A stretch of DNA of 64,000 bases from Flaviaesturariibacter aridisoli (lineage in GTDB: Bacteria; Bacteroidota; Bacteroidia; Chitinophagales; Chitinophagaceae): NCBI RefSeq assembly GCF_004343705.1, contig NZ_SKFH01000017.1:20859-84858 (forward strand). The letters are read 5' to 3'. The position numbers and the translations under genes are program-made. Shown in pieces: positions 1-7,939 of this stretch (positions within the stretch are counted from its first letter, which is position 1; each line of letters begins with the position of its first letter). Below the pieces are notes generated by a model that made no database searches, was not told where the DNA came from, and worked only from the letters and a program-made list of their open reading frames with translations.

Positions 1-986
1 ATCCACTTGATATAGTCTTCGTCGCCGATGCTCTCGCGGTCGCCGGGGCCGTCCACGATCGTGCCTTCGGCATAGATGAGGGCGATGCGGTCGCTGCCGC
101 TTTGCTTGTAAGAAACGGCTTCGGCATAGGTATCGAGCTCCACGAAGGAGAGGCGGTCGTCTTTCCGGAGACCGGCGCGCTGCTTCAGCTCGTCGCGCAC
201 CTGGTCGTCGTACCGGAGTCCGTCCACCAGCTTGTAGCGCAGTGCGTCGCCGGCGTTCTGGATACTGCCTTCGTTGGAAAGGCGGCGCAGTTCGGCGGTG
301 TCGATGCCACGGGCAATAGCCACGCGCTGGAGCAGCTCGCGGTCGATGTCGCCGAGGAATTCGGCCGTTTGCAGTTTGTTCTCCGGCGTCATGCGGTCGG
401 AGCGGAAAGGCTCGGTGGCGCTTTTGAACTTGCCGGCATAAAAGATCTGGGGCTGGATGCGCAGGCGGTCGAGGGCGTTCTTGAAAAACAGTAGTTCTAC
501 GGCCAGGCCCTTCCACTCCAGCAGGCCTTGCGGGCTCACATACACGCGGTCGGCCACGCTGGCCACGTAATAGGCTTTCTGCTCCATGCGGTTGCCGTGG
601 GCCAGCACGAACTTGCCTTTTCCTTTGAAGGCAGCGAGTGCCGCGCGCAACTCCTCGGAGGCCGCGTAGCCGTTGCCGTTGCCGTCGGCCTGCAAATAAA
701 TGCCGGCGATGTCTTTGTCGGCAGCTGCTTTGGCGATGAGGCGCACCACGTCGTACAGCCCGGGCGCATCGGCCTCGCCGCCGCTGATGCGGCGCAGCGG
801 GTTGTGGCGCGACTGCTCGGAGAAGTGCTGCCCCAGGTCGATGCGCAGCACCGACTTCCGGGCGATCTGCGGCTTGTCCGAGGAGCCGAGCGCAGCAATC
901 GTAACGAAGACGAAGAACAAGCACACGAGCATAAAGGCGAGCAGGGCCAGGAAGGAGGCGAGAAACATCTTGAGGAAGGCACGCAT
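1..986 (-). CDS. sppA: Signal peptide peptidase SppA (protease IV), C-terminal part beyond window
   Basis: Membrane-bound serine protease of the S49/ClpP-crotonase fold that degrades cleaved signal peptides. The frame is open to the left window edge, so only the first 328 codons are seen. A signal-anchor helix covers about residues 5-33 (LLAFMLVCLFFVFVTIAAL). The catalytic lysine motif FKSATEPF is present (Lys188). The nucleophile serine of the C-terminal half would lie outside the window. The ATG at 984-986 is preceded on this strand by a -7 box TATTTTTG (1009-1016), giving a leader of roughly 18 nt. It is divergent from folK with 38 bp between starts. Identification is secure from the KSATEPF block and the domain order. 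Confidence 0.95.
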   Translation of the reverse strand, partial: MRAFLKMFLASFLALLAFMLVCLFFVFVTIAALGSSDKPQIARKSVLRIDLGQHFSEQSRHNPLRRISGGEADAPGLYDVVRLIAKAAADKDIAGIYLQADGNGNGYAASEELRAALAAFKGKGKFVLAHGNRMEQKAYYVASVADRVYVSPQGLLEWKGLAVELLFFKNALDRLRIQPQIFYAGKFKSATEPFRSDRMTPENKLQTAEFLGDIDRELLQRVAIARGIDTAELRRLSNEGSIQNAGDALRYKLVDGLRYDDQVRDELKQRAGLRKDDRLSFVELDTYAEAVSYKQSGSDRIALIYAEGTIVDGPGDRESIGDEDYIKW

Positions 987-1024
987 AAGGGGCAATTGGT
1001 ATTCCGTTCAAAAATAGAGGATAT

Positions 1025-1534
1025 TTGACGCCCTTGGAAGCAACGACACATACGGCGTACCTGCTGCTGGGCGGCAACCTCGGCGACCGCGTAGCCCTGC
1101 TGGCGGCCGCGCGGGCGGCCCTCGAAGCGGCAGCCGGACCCATCGCGGCGGCGTCCCCGCTTTTTGAAACCGCTGCCTGGGGTCTCGAAGAGCAGCCGGC
1201 TTTTCTCAACCAGGCTCTTTGCCTGGAAACGGCTTTGGGGCCGCAGGAGCTGCTCCGAACGGCGCTGTCGGTGGAGGCGGCCCTCGGCCGCGCCCGCAAG
1301 GAGCGGTATGGCCCCCGCCTGATCGACATCGACATCCTGCTGTACGACGATGCTGTGATCGACGAGCCCGGGCTGCAGGTGCCCCACCCGCAGCTGCCCG
1401 CGCGCCGCTTTGCGCTCACCTGCCTGGCGGCCATAGCTCCCCGCCTGCGCCACCCGGTGCTGGGGGCAACGGTGGCCGAATTGCTGGAGCGCTGCCCCGA
1501 CCCACTGCGCGTGCATAACTTCCCCGGAACGTGA
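1025..1534 (+). CDS. folK: 2-amino-4-hydroxy-6-hydroxymethyldihydropteridine pyrophosphokinase
   Basis: HPPK of folate synthesis: transfers pyrophosphate from ATP to 6-hydroxymethyl-7,8-dihydropterin, cytosolic. The 169-residue length fits the single-domain enzyme. Visible family motifs are the N-terminal LLLGGNLGDR, ETAAWG, the FLNQ stretch, ERYGPRLIDIDILLYDD (substrate/Mg-binding acidic residues) and the VPHPQLPARRFAL segment. There is no ATG upstream of the conserved start, so a TTG must be used: TTG at 1025 (preceded by AGAGG 5 nt upstream) or TTG at 1034. The deoxynucleoside kinase follows after a short gap, so the two may be co-transcribed. Confidence 0.93.
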   Translation: MTPLEATTHTAYLLLGGNLGDRVALLAAARAALEAAAGPIAAASPLFETAAWGLEEQPAFLNQALCLETALGPQELLRTALSVEAALGRARKERYGPRLIDIDILLYDDAVIDEPGLQVPHPQLPARRFALTCLAAIAPRLRHPVLGATVAELLERCPDPLRVHNFPGT

Positions 1535-1573
1535 GCCCCGAATTCCTTTATTTTGCCCGACTGCAAGCGACCC

Positions 1574-2206
1574 GTGAAGTACAATTTTATTACCATTGAA
1601 GGCAATATCGGCGCCGGGAAGACCACCCTCGCCAACCTGCTGGCGAAGCATTTCGACGCACGCCTCGTGCTGGAGCAATTTGCCGACAACCCCTTTCTGC
1701 CGAAGTTTTACGAAAACCCGAGCCAGTACGCGTTCCCGCTGGAACTCTTTTTTATGGCCGAGCGCTTCAAGCAGCTGAAGGACCTGGTAGGGCAGAAAGA
1801 TATGTTCCAGAGCGTGACCGTCACCGACTACCTGTTCACCAAGTGCCTGCTCTTTGCGCGGGTGAACCTGCCCGAAGACGAGTACCGCCTCTACCAGCGC
1901 CTGTTCGACATCATCCTGCAGCAGCTGGTGCAGCCCGAGCTGCTCATCTACCTGCATGCGCCGGTGAGCAAGCTGCAGTCCAACATCGCCAAGCGCGGCC
2001 GCCCCTACGAGCAGAATATCCCCGACGACTACCTCTTCTCGATCCAGGAGACCTACACGCACTACATCAAGCAGCACAACATGAAAACGCTGATCATCGA
2101 TGTGTCGAACGCCGACTTCCTGTACAATGAAAAGCACTTTCAGACCATCCTCGACGCGCTCGACCGCGAGTATACCGAAGGGCAGCATTACCTGACGCTG
2201 CCGTAG
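1574..2206 (+). CDS. Deoxynucleoside kinase (dGK/dAK-type)
   Basis: Phosphorylates deoxynucleosides for nucleotide salvage. The P-loop IEGNIGAGKTT is at the N-terminus, followed by the typical LEQFADNPFLPKFY segment, the VTVTDYLF region (DRY/DRS equivalent) and the lid arginines in AKRGRPYEQ. Total length about 210 residues is usual for bacterial dNKs. I place the start at GTG 1574 (VKYNFITIEG) because homologues begin directly before this motif and because a -7-like box (TTATTTTG, 1548-1555) lies 18 nt upstream. An in-frame TTG at 1553 would add seven unconserved residues and overlap the promoter. It lies 39 nt after folK. Confidence 0.9.
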   Translation: MKYNFITIEGNIGAGKTTLANLLAKHFDARLVLEQFADNPFLPKFYENPSQYAFPLELFFMAERFKQLKDLVGQKDMFQSVTVTDYLFTKCLLFARVNLPEDEYRLYQRLFDIILQQLVQPELLIYLHAPVSKLQSNIAKRGRPYEQNIPDDYLFSIQETYTHYIKQHNMKTLIIDVSNADFLYNEKHFQTILDALDREYTEGQHYLTLP

Positions 2207-2210
2207 AGAA

Positions 2211-2245
2211 AGTTTGTAGTTTGGGGTTTGTAGTTTGGAGTTGGC
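2211..2245. repeat. Heptameric GTTTGTA/GTTTGGA tandem repeat
   Basis: About five degenerate 7-nt units of the form GTTTGTA / GTTTGGG right after the kinase stop codon. The same family occurs at 3874-3907, 13051-13087, 13133-13159, 24014-24046 and 55974-56012, in both orientations. Confidence 0.8.
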
Positions 2246-2281
2246 TGGCGCACCTGGGTGGCGTTGTCGCGCATCGCGGTC

Positions 2282-2411
2282 ATTGCGAGCGTAGCGAAGC
2301 AAACTCCACAACCTAAAAACTGCTCCCTACGTAAAATAGCTTCGAGGCAAGACTTCTTTGCGTTGTACGCACTCCGCGAAACGGCGGAGTTTGCTTCGCT
2401 ACGCTCGCAAT
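2282..2411. repeat. Palindromic element with 26-bp perfect arms
   Basis: The left arm 2282-2307 starts ATTGCGAGCGTAGCGAAGC and the right arm 2386-2411 is its exact reverse complement. Inside lies a smaller hairpin, ACTCCGC (2371-2377) pairing with GCGGAGT (2384-2390). The arm resembles the widely distributed ATTGCGAGC-AGCGAAGCAA element known from many bacterial genomes. I see no transposase nearby. Confidence 0.85.
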
Positions 2412-2505
2412 AACGGGCCTTGCCCGTCGTCGACGCCTGCCAACCTCCCTGAACCACTAAACCTCTTGAACCTTCAGGAACCTTCCCGTCTGTACTTTCG
2501 CGTTC

Positions 2506-3759
2506 ATGCCCGCAACCCTCGAACAGCGTCCCCACAGTTTGGCGCCCCTGTTATACCATTCCGAGTTCCGCCTCTTCATCATTGCCCGGTTTTTTTACAC
2601 GATGTCGTTGCGGATGGTGGGCACCGTGGTGGCCTACCAGCTGTTCCAGCTCACACGCAGTTCGTTTTCGATCGGCATCTCGGGACTGTCGGAGTTCGTG
2701 CCGGTATTTTGCCTGGCGCTCTACGCCGGCTACCTCATCGACCGCTCCGACAAACGGACGCTGCTGCTGAAGGGAATTCTCAGTTACAGTCTTTGCGTGG
2801 CGGGCCTCGTGGTGCTCACAATGCCCCAAATGACGCAGGTGCTGTCGCGGAGCGTTTTGCCCGTCTTCTTTTACGGCATCATCTTCTTTACGGGCGTTAT
2901 CCGTGCCTTTGCGGGGCCCACCACCAGCGCCATCATCGCGCAGCTGGTGCCGCGCAACATCCTGCACCTGGCTTCCGCCATCAGTTCCTCTACGTTTCTC
3001 ATCTCCTCGATCGTGGGGCATGCGTCGGCGGGGCTCCTCATCGCGGCCGTGGGTGTGCACGCCACCTTCGTGGTGGTGCTGATGTACGTGCTGCTGGCCG
3101 CGTTCCTGGTTTCGCGCATTTCCAGGAAGCCGGTGCTGCACAACAGCGTGGGCATCCGAGCCATGGATTCGGTGAAGGAAGGGCTTCGCTTCGTGTTTCG
3201 CAACAAGATCATGCTCGGCGCCATCTCGCTCGACCTCTTCGCGGTGCTGTTCGGCGGCGCCGTGGCGCTCATTCCCGAAATCGCCGACCGGATCCTGAAA
3301 GTGGGGCCACAGGGCTTCGGCCTGCTCAATGCGGCCATCGACATCGGTTCGGCCGTGACGCTGCTGTTCAATACCTTCTTCCCGCTGCGGCGCCGTCAGG
3401 GTACGATCCTCCTGTTCGCGGTGTTCGGCTTCGGCTTGTGCATCATCGTGTTCGGGTTGAGCAACTTTTTCTGGATGTCGTTCGTGGCGCTGCTGGTGGC
3501 CGGGATGCTCGACGGCATTTCCGTAGTCATCCGGGGCACGGTGCTGCAGCTCACTACCCCCGACCAGATGCGCGGGCGTGTCAGCGCGGTGAACTCGATG
3601 TTTATCAACTCCAGCAACGAGCTGGGGCAGTTCGAGAGCGGCTTTTCCGCCCGACTGCTGGGCACCGTGCCCGCTGTTCTCTTCGGTGGCTTTATGACCA
3701 TCATCGTGGTGCTCATCACCTGGTGGCGCGCGCCGGGACTACGGAAGTTTGAATACTAA
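2506..3759 (+). CDS. Major facilitator superfamily transporter
   Basis: Inner-membrane secondary transporter of 417 residues with about 11-12 hydrophobic segments. A motif-A-like loop GYLIDRSDKR sits between the second and third helix, and ATSAIIAQLVPR-like and RGRVSAVNSMF segments resemble the MFS_3/EntS-like exporter group. Substrate cannot be told from sequence. The ATG at 2506 lies only 5 nt after a -7 box TACTTTCG (2493-2500), so the mRNA may be nearly leaderless. It stands alone between repeat-filled gaps. Confidence 0.88.
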   Translation: MPATLEQRPHSLAPLLYHSEFRLFIIARFFYTMSLRMVGTVVAYQLFQLTRSSFSIGISGLSEFVPVFCLALYAGYLIDRSDKRTLLLKGILSYSLCVAGLVVLTMPQMTQVLSRSVLPVFFYGIIFFTGVIRAFAGPTTSAIIAQLVPRNILHLASAISSSTFLISSIVGHASAGLLIAAVGVHATFVVVLMYVLLAAFLVSRISRKPVLHNSVGIRAMDSVKEGLRFVFRNKIMLGAISLDLFAVLFGGAVALIPEIADRILKVGPQGFGLLNAAIDIGSAVTLLFNTFFPLRRRQGTILLFAVFGFGLCIIVFGLSNFFWMSFVALLVAGMLDGISVVIRGTVLQLTTPDQMRGRVSAVNSMFINSSNELGQFESGFSARLLGTVPAVLFGGFMTIIVVLITWWRAPGLRKFEY

Positions 3760-3763
3760 AGAA

Positions 3764-3794
3764 AGTGGGAAGTCGGGAGTGGGAAGTCGGAAGT
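3764..3794. repeat. Heptameric GGAAGTC/GGAAGTG repeat
   Basis: Four degenerate 7-nt units (GGAAGTC, GGGAGTG, GGAAGTC, GGAAGTG) just after the MFS stop codon. The same family forms an inverted pair at 29439-29490 in the ribosomal operon. Confidence 0.75.
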
Positions 3795-3873
3795 GCAGGA
3801 CGTACGTAGTGAACGTGAACAGGTATGGGGACGGTTGTTTTTGTTTGCTCCCTACCTTTAAAGATCCCACCCC

Positions 3874-3907
3874 CAACTACAAACCCTAAACGACAAACCA
3901 CAAACTT
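3874..3907. repeat. Heptameric ACAAACC tandem repeat
   Basis: Inverted orientation of the GTTTGTA family, lying in the presumed 5' leader of the MBL-fold gene, between a -7-like box TACCTTTA (3853-3860) and the ATG at 3915. Confidence 0.7.
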
Positions 3908-3914
3908 ACTTCCC

Positions 3915-4820
3915 ATGAACCGTAAAGACTTCCTCCGCTACACTTCCCTCGTTGCCGGGGGCACGCTCTTGTTCCGTAATAATGTATGGGCGTCCCTTCT
4001 TCCCCGGGCGGGCAACCTGAAGCTGCTGCGCAACAGCGTGGGTATTTATACGGAACGTGGCGGTACCATCGGCTTTCATGCGGGGAAGAACGGTTTCACG
4101 GTGATCGATACGCAATTCATGGACACAGCGCCCAACCTGATCGGGGAGCTGAAAAAGATGGCCGAAGAACCCTTTCTGCAACTACTTTATACGCACCATC
4201 ACGGCGACCATACCGGTGGCGGCGCGGCCTTCAAGGGACTCGTGCAGGACGTGGTCGCTCATAAGAACGCGGCGGCCCACCACCAGTCGGTGAGCGCGGC
4301 GGCAAAGAAGCCCGCCGAGCAGCTCTATGCCACGATCACATTCGACGAGGAGCTGAAGCTCAAGAGCGAGGAAGCAAAGCTGAAGGGATTTTATTTCGGT
4401 GCCGGCCATACCAACGGCGATGCGGTGTATCATTTCCAGGACGCCAACATTGCCCACGTCGGCGACCTGGTATTCAACCGCCGCCACCCGTTTGTAGACC
4501 GTGCCCACGGCGCCTCGATGGTGCACTGGGCCGAGGCGCTGACCCGCATCGTCAAAAAATTCGATACCGATACCCTGTACGTATTCGGACACAGCGCCGA
4601 GGGGTACGAAGTAACCGGCAACAGCCGCGATGTGCTGGCGTTTCGCGAATACCTCGTGCGGGTGCTGGAGTTCGCCCGGCAAGAGCAAAAGGCCGGCAAA
4701 AACCGCGAGGAATTTGTCAAAAACACCACGGTTCCCGGCGTCAGCGAATGGAAAGGCGACGGCCTCGAACGATCGCTAGGAGCAGCCTGGGATGAGCTGA
4801 CGGAAGCGAAGGGGGCTTAA
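3915..4820 (+). CDS. MBL-fold metallohydrolase, exported
   Basis: Metallo-beta-lactamase superfamily hydrolase of 301 residues. The zinc ligand block is THHHGDHTGG, with a downstream His in GAGHTNGDAVYHF, an Asp in HVGDLVFN and a late His in YVFGHSAEG, so the dinuclear metal site looks complete. The N-terminus MNRKDFLRYTSLVAGGTLL resembles a Tat-type signal but has RK rather than RR, so the export route is uncertain. I chose ATG 3915 because the open frame upstream only translates the intergenic repeat. Substrate unknown; related proteins include lactonases and quinoprotein-relay-like hydrolases. Confidence 0.85.
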   Translation: MNRKDFLRYTSLVAGGTLLFRNNVWASLLPRAGNLKLLRNSVGIYTERGGTIGFHAGKNGFTVIDTQFMDTAPNLIGELKKMAEEPFLQLLYTHHHGDHTGGGAAFKGLVQDVVAHKNAAAHHQSVSAAAKKPAEQLYATITFDEELKLKSEEAKLKGFYFGAGHTNGDAVYHFQDANIAHVGDLVFNRRHPFVDRAHGASMVHWAEALTRIVKKFDTDTLYVFGHSAEGYEVTGNSRDVLAFREYLVRVLEFARQEQKAGKNREEFVKNTTVPGVSEWKGDGLERSLGAAWDELTEAKGA

Positions 4821-4879
4821 GGGTTCTTAAAGTTTTCGCGGGTTCTTAAGGTTTTGCGTTGTTGGTAGTCGCTACCAAC
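4821..4879. repeat. Direct repeat plus perfect hairpin between convergent genes
   Basis: Two near copies of GGGTTCTTAA-GTTTT-CG (about 4821-4857) are followed by a perfect 8-bp hairpin, GTTGGTAG-TCG-CTACCAAC (4861-4879). There is no clear T-tract. It lies between the convergent MBL and YkgJ-type genes and may help end both transcripts. Confidence 0.6.
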
Positions 4880-4908
4880 CAATAGACGATTTGGCTAGTT
4901 GCCGACTG

Positions 4909-5379
4909 TTATAAGGTTGCGCTGAGCCGGTCGAGCACCTGGTGCGCGATGGGGCAGAAGGTAGCATTCTTCAGGGACAGCCTGGGGCGCTTCAGCAGCA
5001 CATCTTCATTGGTGTAGGGAAAGCGCGCGCAGTCGGACGGGCGCACGTCGTAAATGCTGCAATAGTTGTCGGTGCCCAGGAAGGGGCAGGGGCTCGACTT
5101 CACCACAAAATCACCGTCTTCGTCCACATTCAGGTAGGTTTCGATGAACACGCTTTCGCGGAGGCGGAGGTGTTTGCTGATGCGTTTGACGTCGGGCGTT
5201 TTGAAGCGGGGTGAGTAGTTCTTGCAGCAGGCGGCGCAGGCGAGGCAATCGTTGTCGGCCGTCGCTTCCTCGTGCAGGGCGGGCAGTTGCCGCAGCACCT
5301 TCCGCGCGTCGGCGCGCTGCAGGAAGCGCTGAAACTTCTTCTGCTGCTCTTTGGAATGAAAGTCGATGGGGCGCGCCAT
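4909..5379 (-). CDS. YkgJ-type cysteine cluster protein
   Basis: A 156-residue protein of the zinc/iron-chelating CxxCxxCC family (UPF0153). The motif CLACAACC is followed by SPCPFL and CSIYDVRPSDCARFPY, the usual second cysteine set. No signal peptide or membrane segment is seen, so it is cytosolic. Members are proposed to bind a metal or Fe-S cluster; the role is not established. I start at ATG 5379 (MARPIDFHSKEQQ); upstream residues of the open frame are antisense to the next gene. A -7-like TTACTTTG ends 3-4 nt before the ATG on this strand. Divergent from the small gene at 5474. Confidence 0.9.
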   Translation of the reverse strand: MARPIDFHSKEQQKKFQRFLQRADARKVLRQLPALHEEATADNDCLACAACCKNYSPRFKTPDVKRISKHLRLRESVFIETYLNVDEDGDFVVKSSPCPFLGTDNYCSIYDVRPSDCARFPYTNEDVLLKRPRLSLKNATFCPIAHQVLDRLSATL

Positions 5380-5473
5380 GCTGCAAAGTAAGCACATCCG
5401 GCGCGGACCGCTGCCTTCGGTCCTGTTAAATAGCGGCATAAAAGTGGCTGTAGCAGGGGTATAATGCTTGACT

Positions 5474-5749
5474 ATGAGTACGTATTTTTTCCGGACGAAC
5501 CTCCACGGTATCGGCAACATCTTAGCCATTAAGCAACAGCTCGACCAGTGGGAGCAGCGCGGCGAAATCGACCACTGGCACATCGATGTCAACAATGCCG
5601 AAGCGCCGCTTGAGATCGTGACGCAGCAACTGACCCCCGAGCTGGTGAAACACCGCATCCGCGAGCTGGGAGTCGACGTAGAGTTTACCACGCCCCCGGA
5701 CAGTGCCGACCGCGGCAGCGACCGCAGCCGCCCGCCGGGCCGACCCTGA
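5474..5749 (+). CDS. Small metal-chaperone-like (HMA-fold) protein without cysteines
   Basis: A 91-residue protein with an apparent beta-alpha-beta-beta-alpha-beta pattern (YFFRTNLHG, helix around NILAIKQQLDQW, HWHIDVNN, PLEIVTQQLT, helix PELVKHRIRELG, VDVEF). This resembles heavy-metal-associated domains, but the CxxC pair is absent, so metal binding of that type is not expected. The tail (SADRGSDRSRPPGRP) is disordered. ATG 5474 is chosen over an in-frame TTG at 5468. The TerB-like gene follows in the same direction after a repeat-containing gap. Fold call is an inference. Confidence 0.65.
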   Translation: MSTYFFRTNLHGIGNILAIKQQLDQWEQRGEIDHWHIDVNNAEAPLEIVTQQLTPELVKHRIRELGVDVEFTTPPDSADRGSDRSRPPGRP

Positions 5750-5751
5750 TG

Positions 5752-5827
5752 GAGATGTCAGATCCCGGATGTAGGATGTAGACGTATACGAACTCCAAAC
5801 AGTAAACTTCAAAACAGTACACTTCAC
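5752..5827. repeat. Mixed degenerate short repeats in intergenic gap
   Basis: Contains GATGTCAGATCCCGGATGTA-like units (7-nt period) followed by AACTTCAAAACAGTAC-type units, directly upstream of the TerB-like gene. The first type recurs at 31423-31450 and, more weakly, at 26407-26432. Confidence 0.6.
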
Positions 5828-6562
5828 ATGGCTGAACATATTCTCGAAGGTTATTCCAACCTGGAAAAGGGTGCCTACCTGGGCGCCATCGCTTCTATTG
5901 GCACGGCCGACCGCACGGCTACAGACGCTGAGCTCGAGCACCTCGACACGCTCTCCGAAGCCGCCGGTCTCGACGACGAGCAAAGCGCCATGATCCGCCG
6001 TGCGGCTACCGAGCTGCAGGGAGACGAGCTAAACCGCTGCCTCGATGTGTTGAAGAACAGCGACCTGCGGTTTTCGCTGGTCACCGACTGCATAGCGTTC
6101 GCGGAAGTGGACGGCGACTACGGCGCTGATGAGAAGGCGCATATTCAAAAGATGGCCGATTACCTCGGAGTGGACCAGAAGCAGTTTTCGCTGCTTGACG
6201 AATTTGCCCACGAGGCCAAGGCGAAGGCAGCCGACCCGGAGACAGCGGCCAGCCCGCAATTCCTGGAGTCGTCGGGGCTGGGGCGCAAAATGGAGAGCGC
6301 AGGCATCAACCCGTCGAAACTGCTCAAGGGCATGCTCGGTGTAGTTGGACCAATTGTGCTGGCCGGGATGCTGAGTGGCGGAAGGCGCCGCGGCGGGCTC
6401 TTCGGGGGCATGATGGGCGGCCTCGGTGGCAGCCTCATCGGCGGCGGCATGGGCGGCCTCGGTGGCGGCCTCGGATCACTCACCGGTATGTTTGGCGGTG
6501 CCTTCCGCGGGGGCGGGTTCGGACGCCGGGGAGGCTTGCTGGGCGGATTATTCGGATTTTAA
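5828..6562 (+). CDS. TerB-like protein with glycine-rich tail
   Basis: A 244-residue protein. The first 140 residues look like a helical TerB (tellurite-resistance/DjlA-N-like) domain, with two acidic calcium-site-like stretches, TADRTATDAELEHLD and FAEVDGDYGADEKAHI. Then follow a hydrophobic helix (LLKGMLGVVGPIVLAGML, about residues 165-183) and a Gly/Met/Arg-rich C-terminus (GGMMGGLGGSLIGGGMGG) ending in GGLFGF. The glycine-rich tail suggests membrane association or self-assembly. The EcsC-family gene starts 3 nt after the stop codon, so the two are almost certainly co-transcribed. Function is not known. Confidence 0.7.
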   Translation: MAEHILEGYSNLEKGAYLGAIASIGTADRTATDAELEHLDTLSEAAGLDDEQSAMIRRAATELQGDELNRCLDVLKNSDLRFSLVTDCIAFAEVDGDYGADEKAHIQKMADYLGVDQKQFSLLDEFAHEAKAKAADPETAASPQFLESSGLGRKMESAGINPSKLLKGMLGVVGPIVLAGMLSGGRRRGGLFGGMMGGLGGSLIGGGMGGLGGGLGSLTGMFGGAFRGGGFGRRGGLLGGLFGF

Positions 6563-6565
6563 ATC

Positions 6566-7297
6566 ATGCAGCAGTATACCCGTTGGGCCATACAACAAAG
6601 CCGTAAGTGGCAGGCCGAAATGCAAAAGCGGCCTTCGGCACTGAGCCGCGTGTCGCAGCGCGTGCAGGCGAAGGTCAACGCGTTCATTCCTGAGAAGGCG
6701 CATCGCGTTATTACCGCGGCGATCCGCCATATGGTGGAAGGCGTTCTGTTCGGCGCCCGGCACCTGTCGCGCACGAAGGCGCTGGCCGGGCCGCTGCACC
6801 GCGTGGAGGCCGCTGTGGAAGAACGCATCCGTTATTACAAGCACGCAGCCGCGGCCGAGGGTGGCCTCACCGGTGCCGGCGGCTTCTGGACCAGCATGGC
6901 CGACTTCCCGCTCCTGCTCGGCTTCAAGCTGAAGCTGCTGTTTGATGTGGCGACACTCTATGGCTACAATCTTTCCGATTACCGGGAGCGTGTGTACCTG
7001 CTGCACATTTTCCAACTGGCCTTCAGCAGCCAGGAGCGGCGTCGGACTGTGTTTGCGCAAATGCAAAACTGGTCGGAGCACGCCCACGAACTTCCCGAAG
7101 ACGTGCAGGATTTCGACTGGCGCCGCTTTCAGCAGGAATACCGGGATTATATCGACATCGCAAAGATGGCGCAGCTCATTCCGGGCATCGGCGCCGTAGT
7201 GGGCTTCGTGGCCAATTACCAGTTGGTAGACCGCCTTGGCCAGACGGCGATGAATGCTTACCGTATGCGCTGGATGGAAGAGGGGAGGCTGCGGTAA
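6566..7297 (+). CDS. EcsC family protein
   Basis: A 243-residue protein of the EcsC family (PF12787), named after a Bacillus subtilis protein encoded with an ABC transporter but with no fixed biochemical role. The characteristic core GGFWTSMADFPLLLGFKLKLLFDVATLYGYN is present, and a glycine-rich amphipathic stretch LIPGIGAVVGFVANYQLVDRLGQTAMNAYRMRW ends the protein. It starts 3 nt after the TerB-like stop, a tight operon. The N-terminal third is basic and helical. The pairing with a TerB-like protein with hydrophobic tail points to a membrane-linked function, which is an inference. Confidence 0.85.
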   Translation: MQQYTRWAIQQSRKWQAEMQKRPSALSRVSQRVQAKVNAFIPEKAHRVITAAIRHMVEGVLFGARHLSRTKALAGPLHRVEAAVEERIRYYKHAAAAEGGLTGAGGFWTSMADFPLLLGFKLKLLFDVATLYGYNLSDYRERVYLLHIFQLAFSSQERRRTVFAQMQNWSEHAHELPEDVQDFDWRRFQQEYRDYIDIAKMAQLIPGIGAVVGFVANYQLVDRLGQTAMNAYRMRWMEEGRLR

Positions 7298-7370
7298 CAG
7301 CCTTTGAATAATATTCATGGAAGAAGGTGGGCAGCACCCGTTATTCAATAGTTATGGATTCAATAGTCAA

Positions 7371-7823
7371 TCAAAATATGCCTTCTTCCTGCTGATCAAC
7401 AAGCGCCGACACGGTGGCGCGGTCGAACACGAGCTCGCGGTTGTTGATGACTTCGCGGAGCAGGTCGTGGATAGTTACGACGCCGACAAACTGCTCGTCG
7501 TCGTATGCCAGCAGGTAGCGGGTTTTATGGGCGTTCATCAAGCGCATGCACTGCTCGATGGTTTCTTCGACGTTGACGATGGGCAGGTCTACCGACATCA
7601 CTTCGCGCACCGGTGTGCTGTTGCTCGCGTGTCCTTTGAGGATGACGTTGCGGGCGTAGTCGCGCTCGCTGAACAGGCCGCGGTACTGGCCGTCTTCCGT
7701 CACCACGAGGTAGCTCAGGTTGAGTGAGTTGAGCAGATTGAGCGCTTCGAGTACAAGCGCATTGGGCCCGATCTGATTGAACAAGGGCGGTTTGGTGGTA
7801 AGCAGCTGGGCGACGGTGCGCAT
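7371..7823 (-). CDS. Tandem CBS-domain protein
   Basis: A 150-residue stand-alone CBS pair (Bateman module), which usually binds adenine nucleotides or related ligands. The first CBS repeat covers about residues 1-62 (SYLVVTEDGQYRGLFSERDYAR), the second about 73-135 (MNAHKTRYLLAYDDEQFVGVVTIHDLL). No effector domain is attached. I use ATG 7823 (MRTVAQLL) rather than the upstream ATG at 7871, because a -7 box TATATTCG lies between them on this strand. It is divergent from the DUF892 gene. The regulated partner is unknown. Confidence 0.9.
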   Translation of the reverse strand: MRTVAQLLTTKPPLFNQIGPNALVLEALNLLNSLNLSYLVVTEDGQYRGLFSERDYARNVILKGHASNSTPVREVMSVDLPIVNVEETIEQCMRLMNAHKTRYLLAYDDEQFVGVVTIHDLLREVINNRELVFDRATVSALVDQQEEGIF

Positions 7824-7939
7824 GTTGGTTTTGTTTGTACGAATATACGCAAACCCGCGCGGGACGGGCATGATATTGGTCAGCGTCGTCGGTGCGGCAT
7901 AATTTTTTTACGCTTCCTTCAAACTAATACATCTTCGTC

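Larger units (their letters stand above)
2207..2505. other. Intergenic stretch filled with repeat elements
   Basis: No gene is seen here. It holds, in order, a heptameric G/T-rich repeat (2211-2245), a 26-bp perfect inverted repeat pair (2282-2307 and 2386-2411), and a run of degenerate CTTGAACCTT-like repeats (2442-2486), then the promoter of the MFS gene (-7 box TACTTTCG at 2493-2500). Confidence 0.8.
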
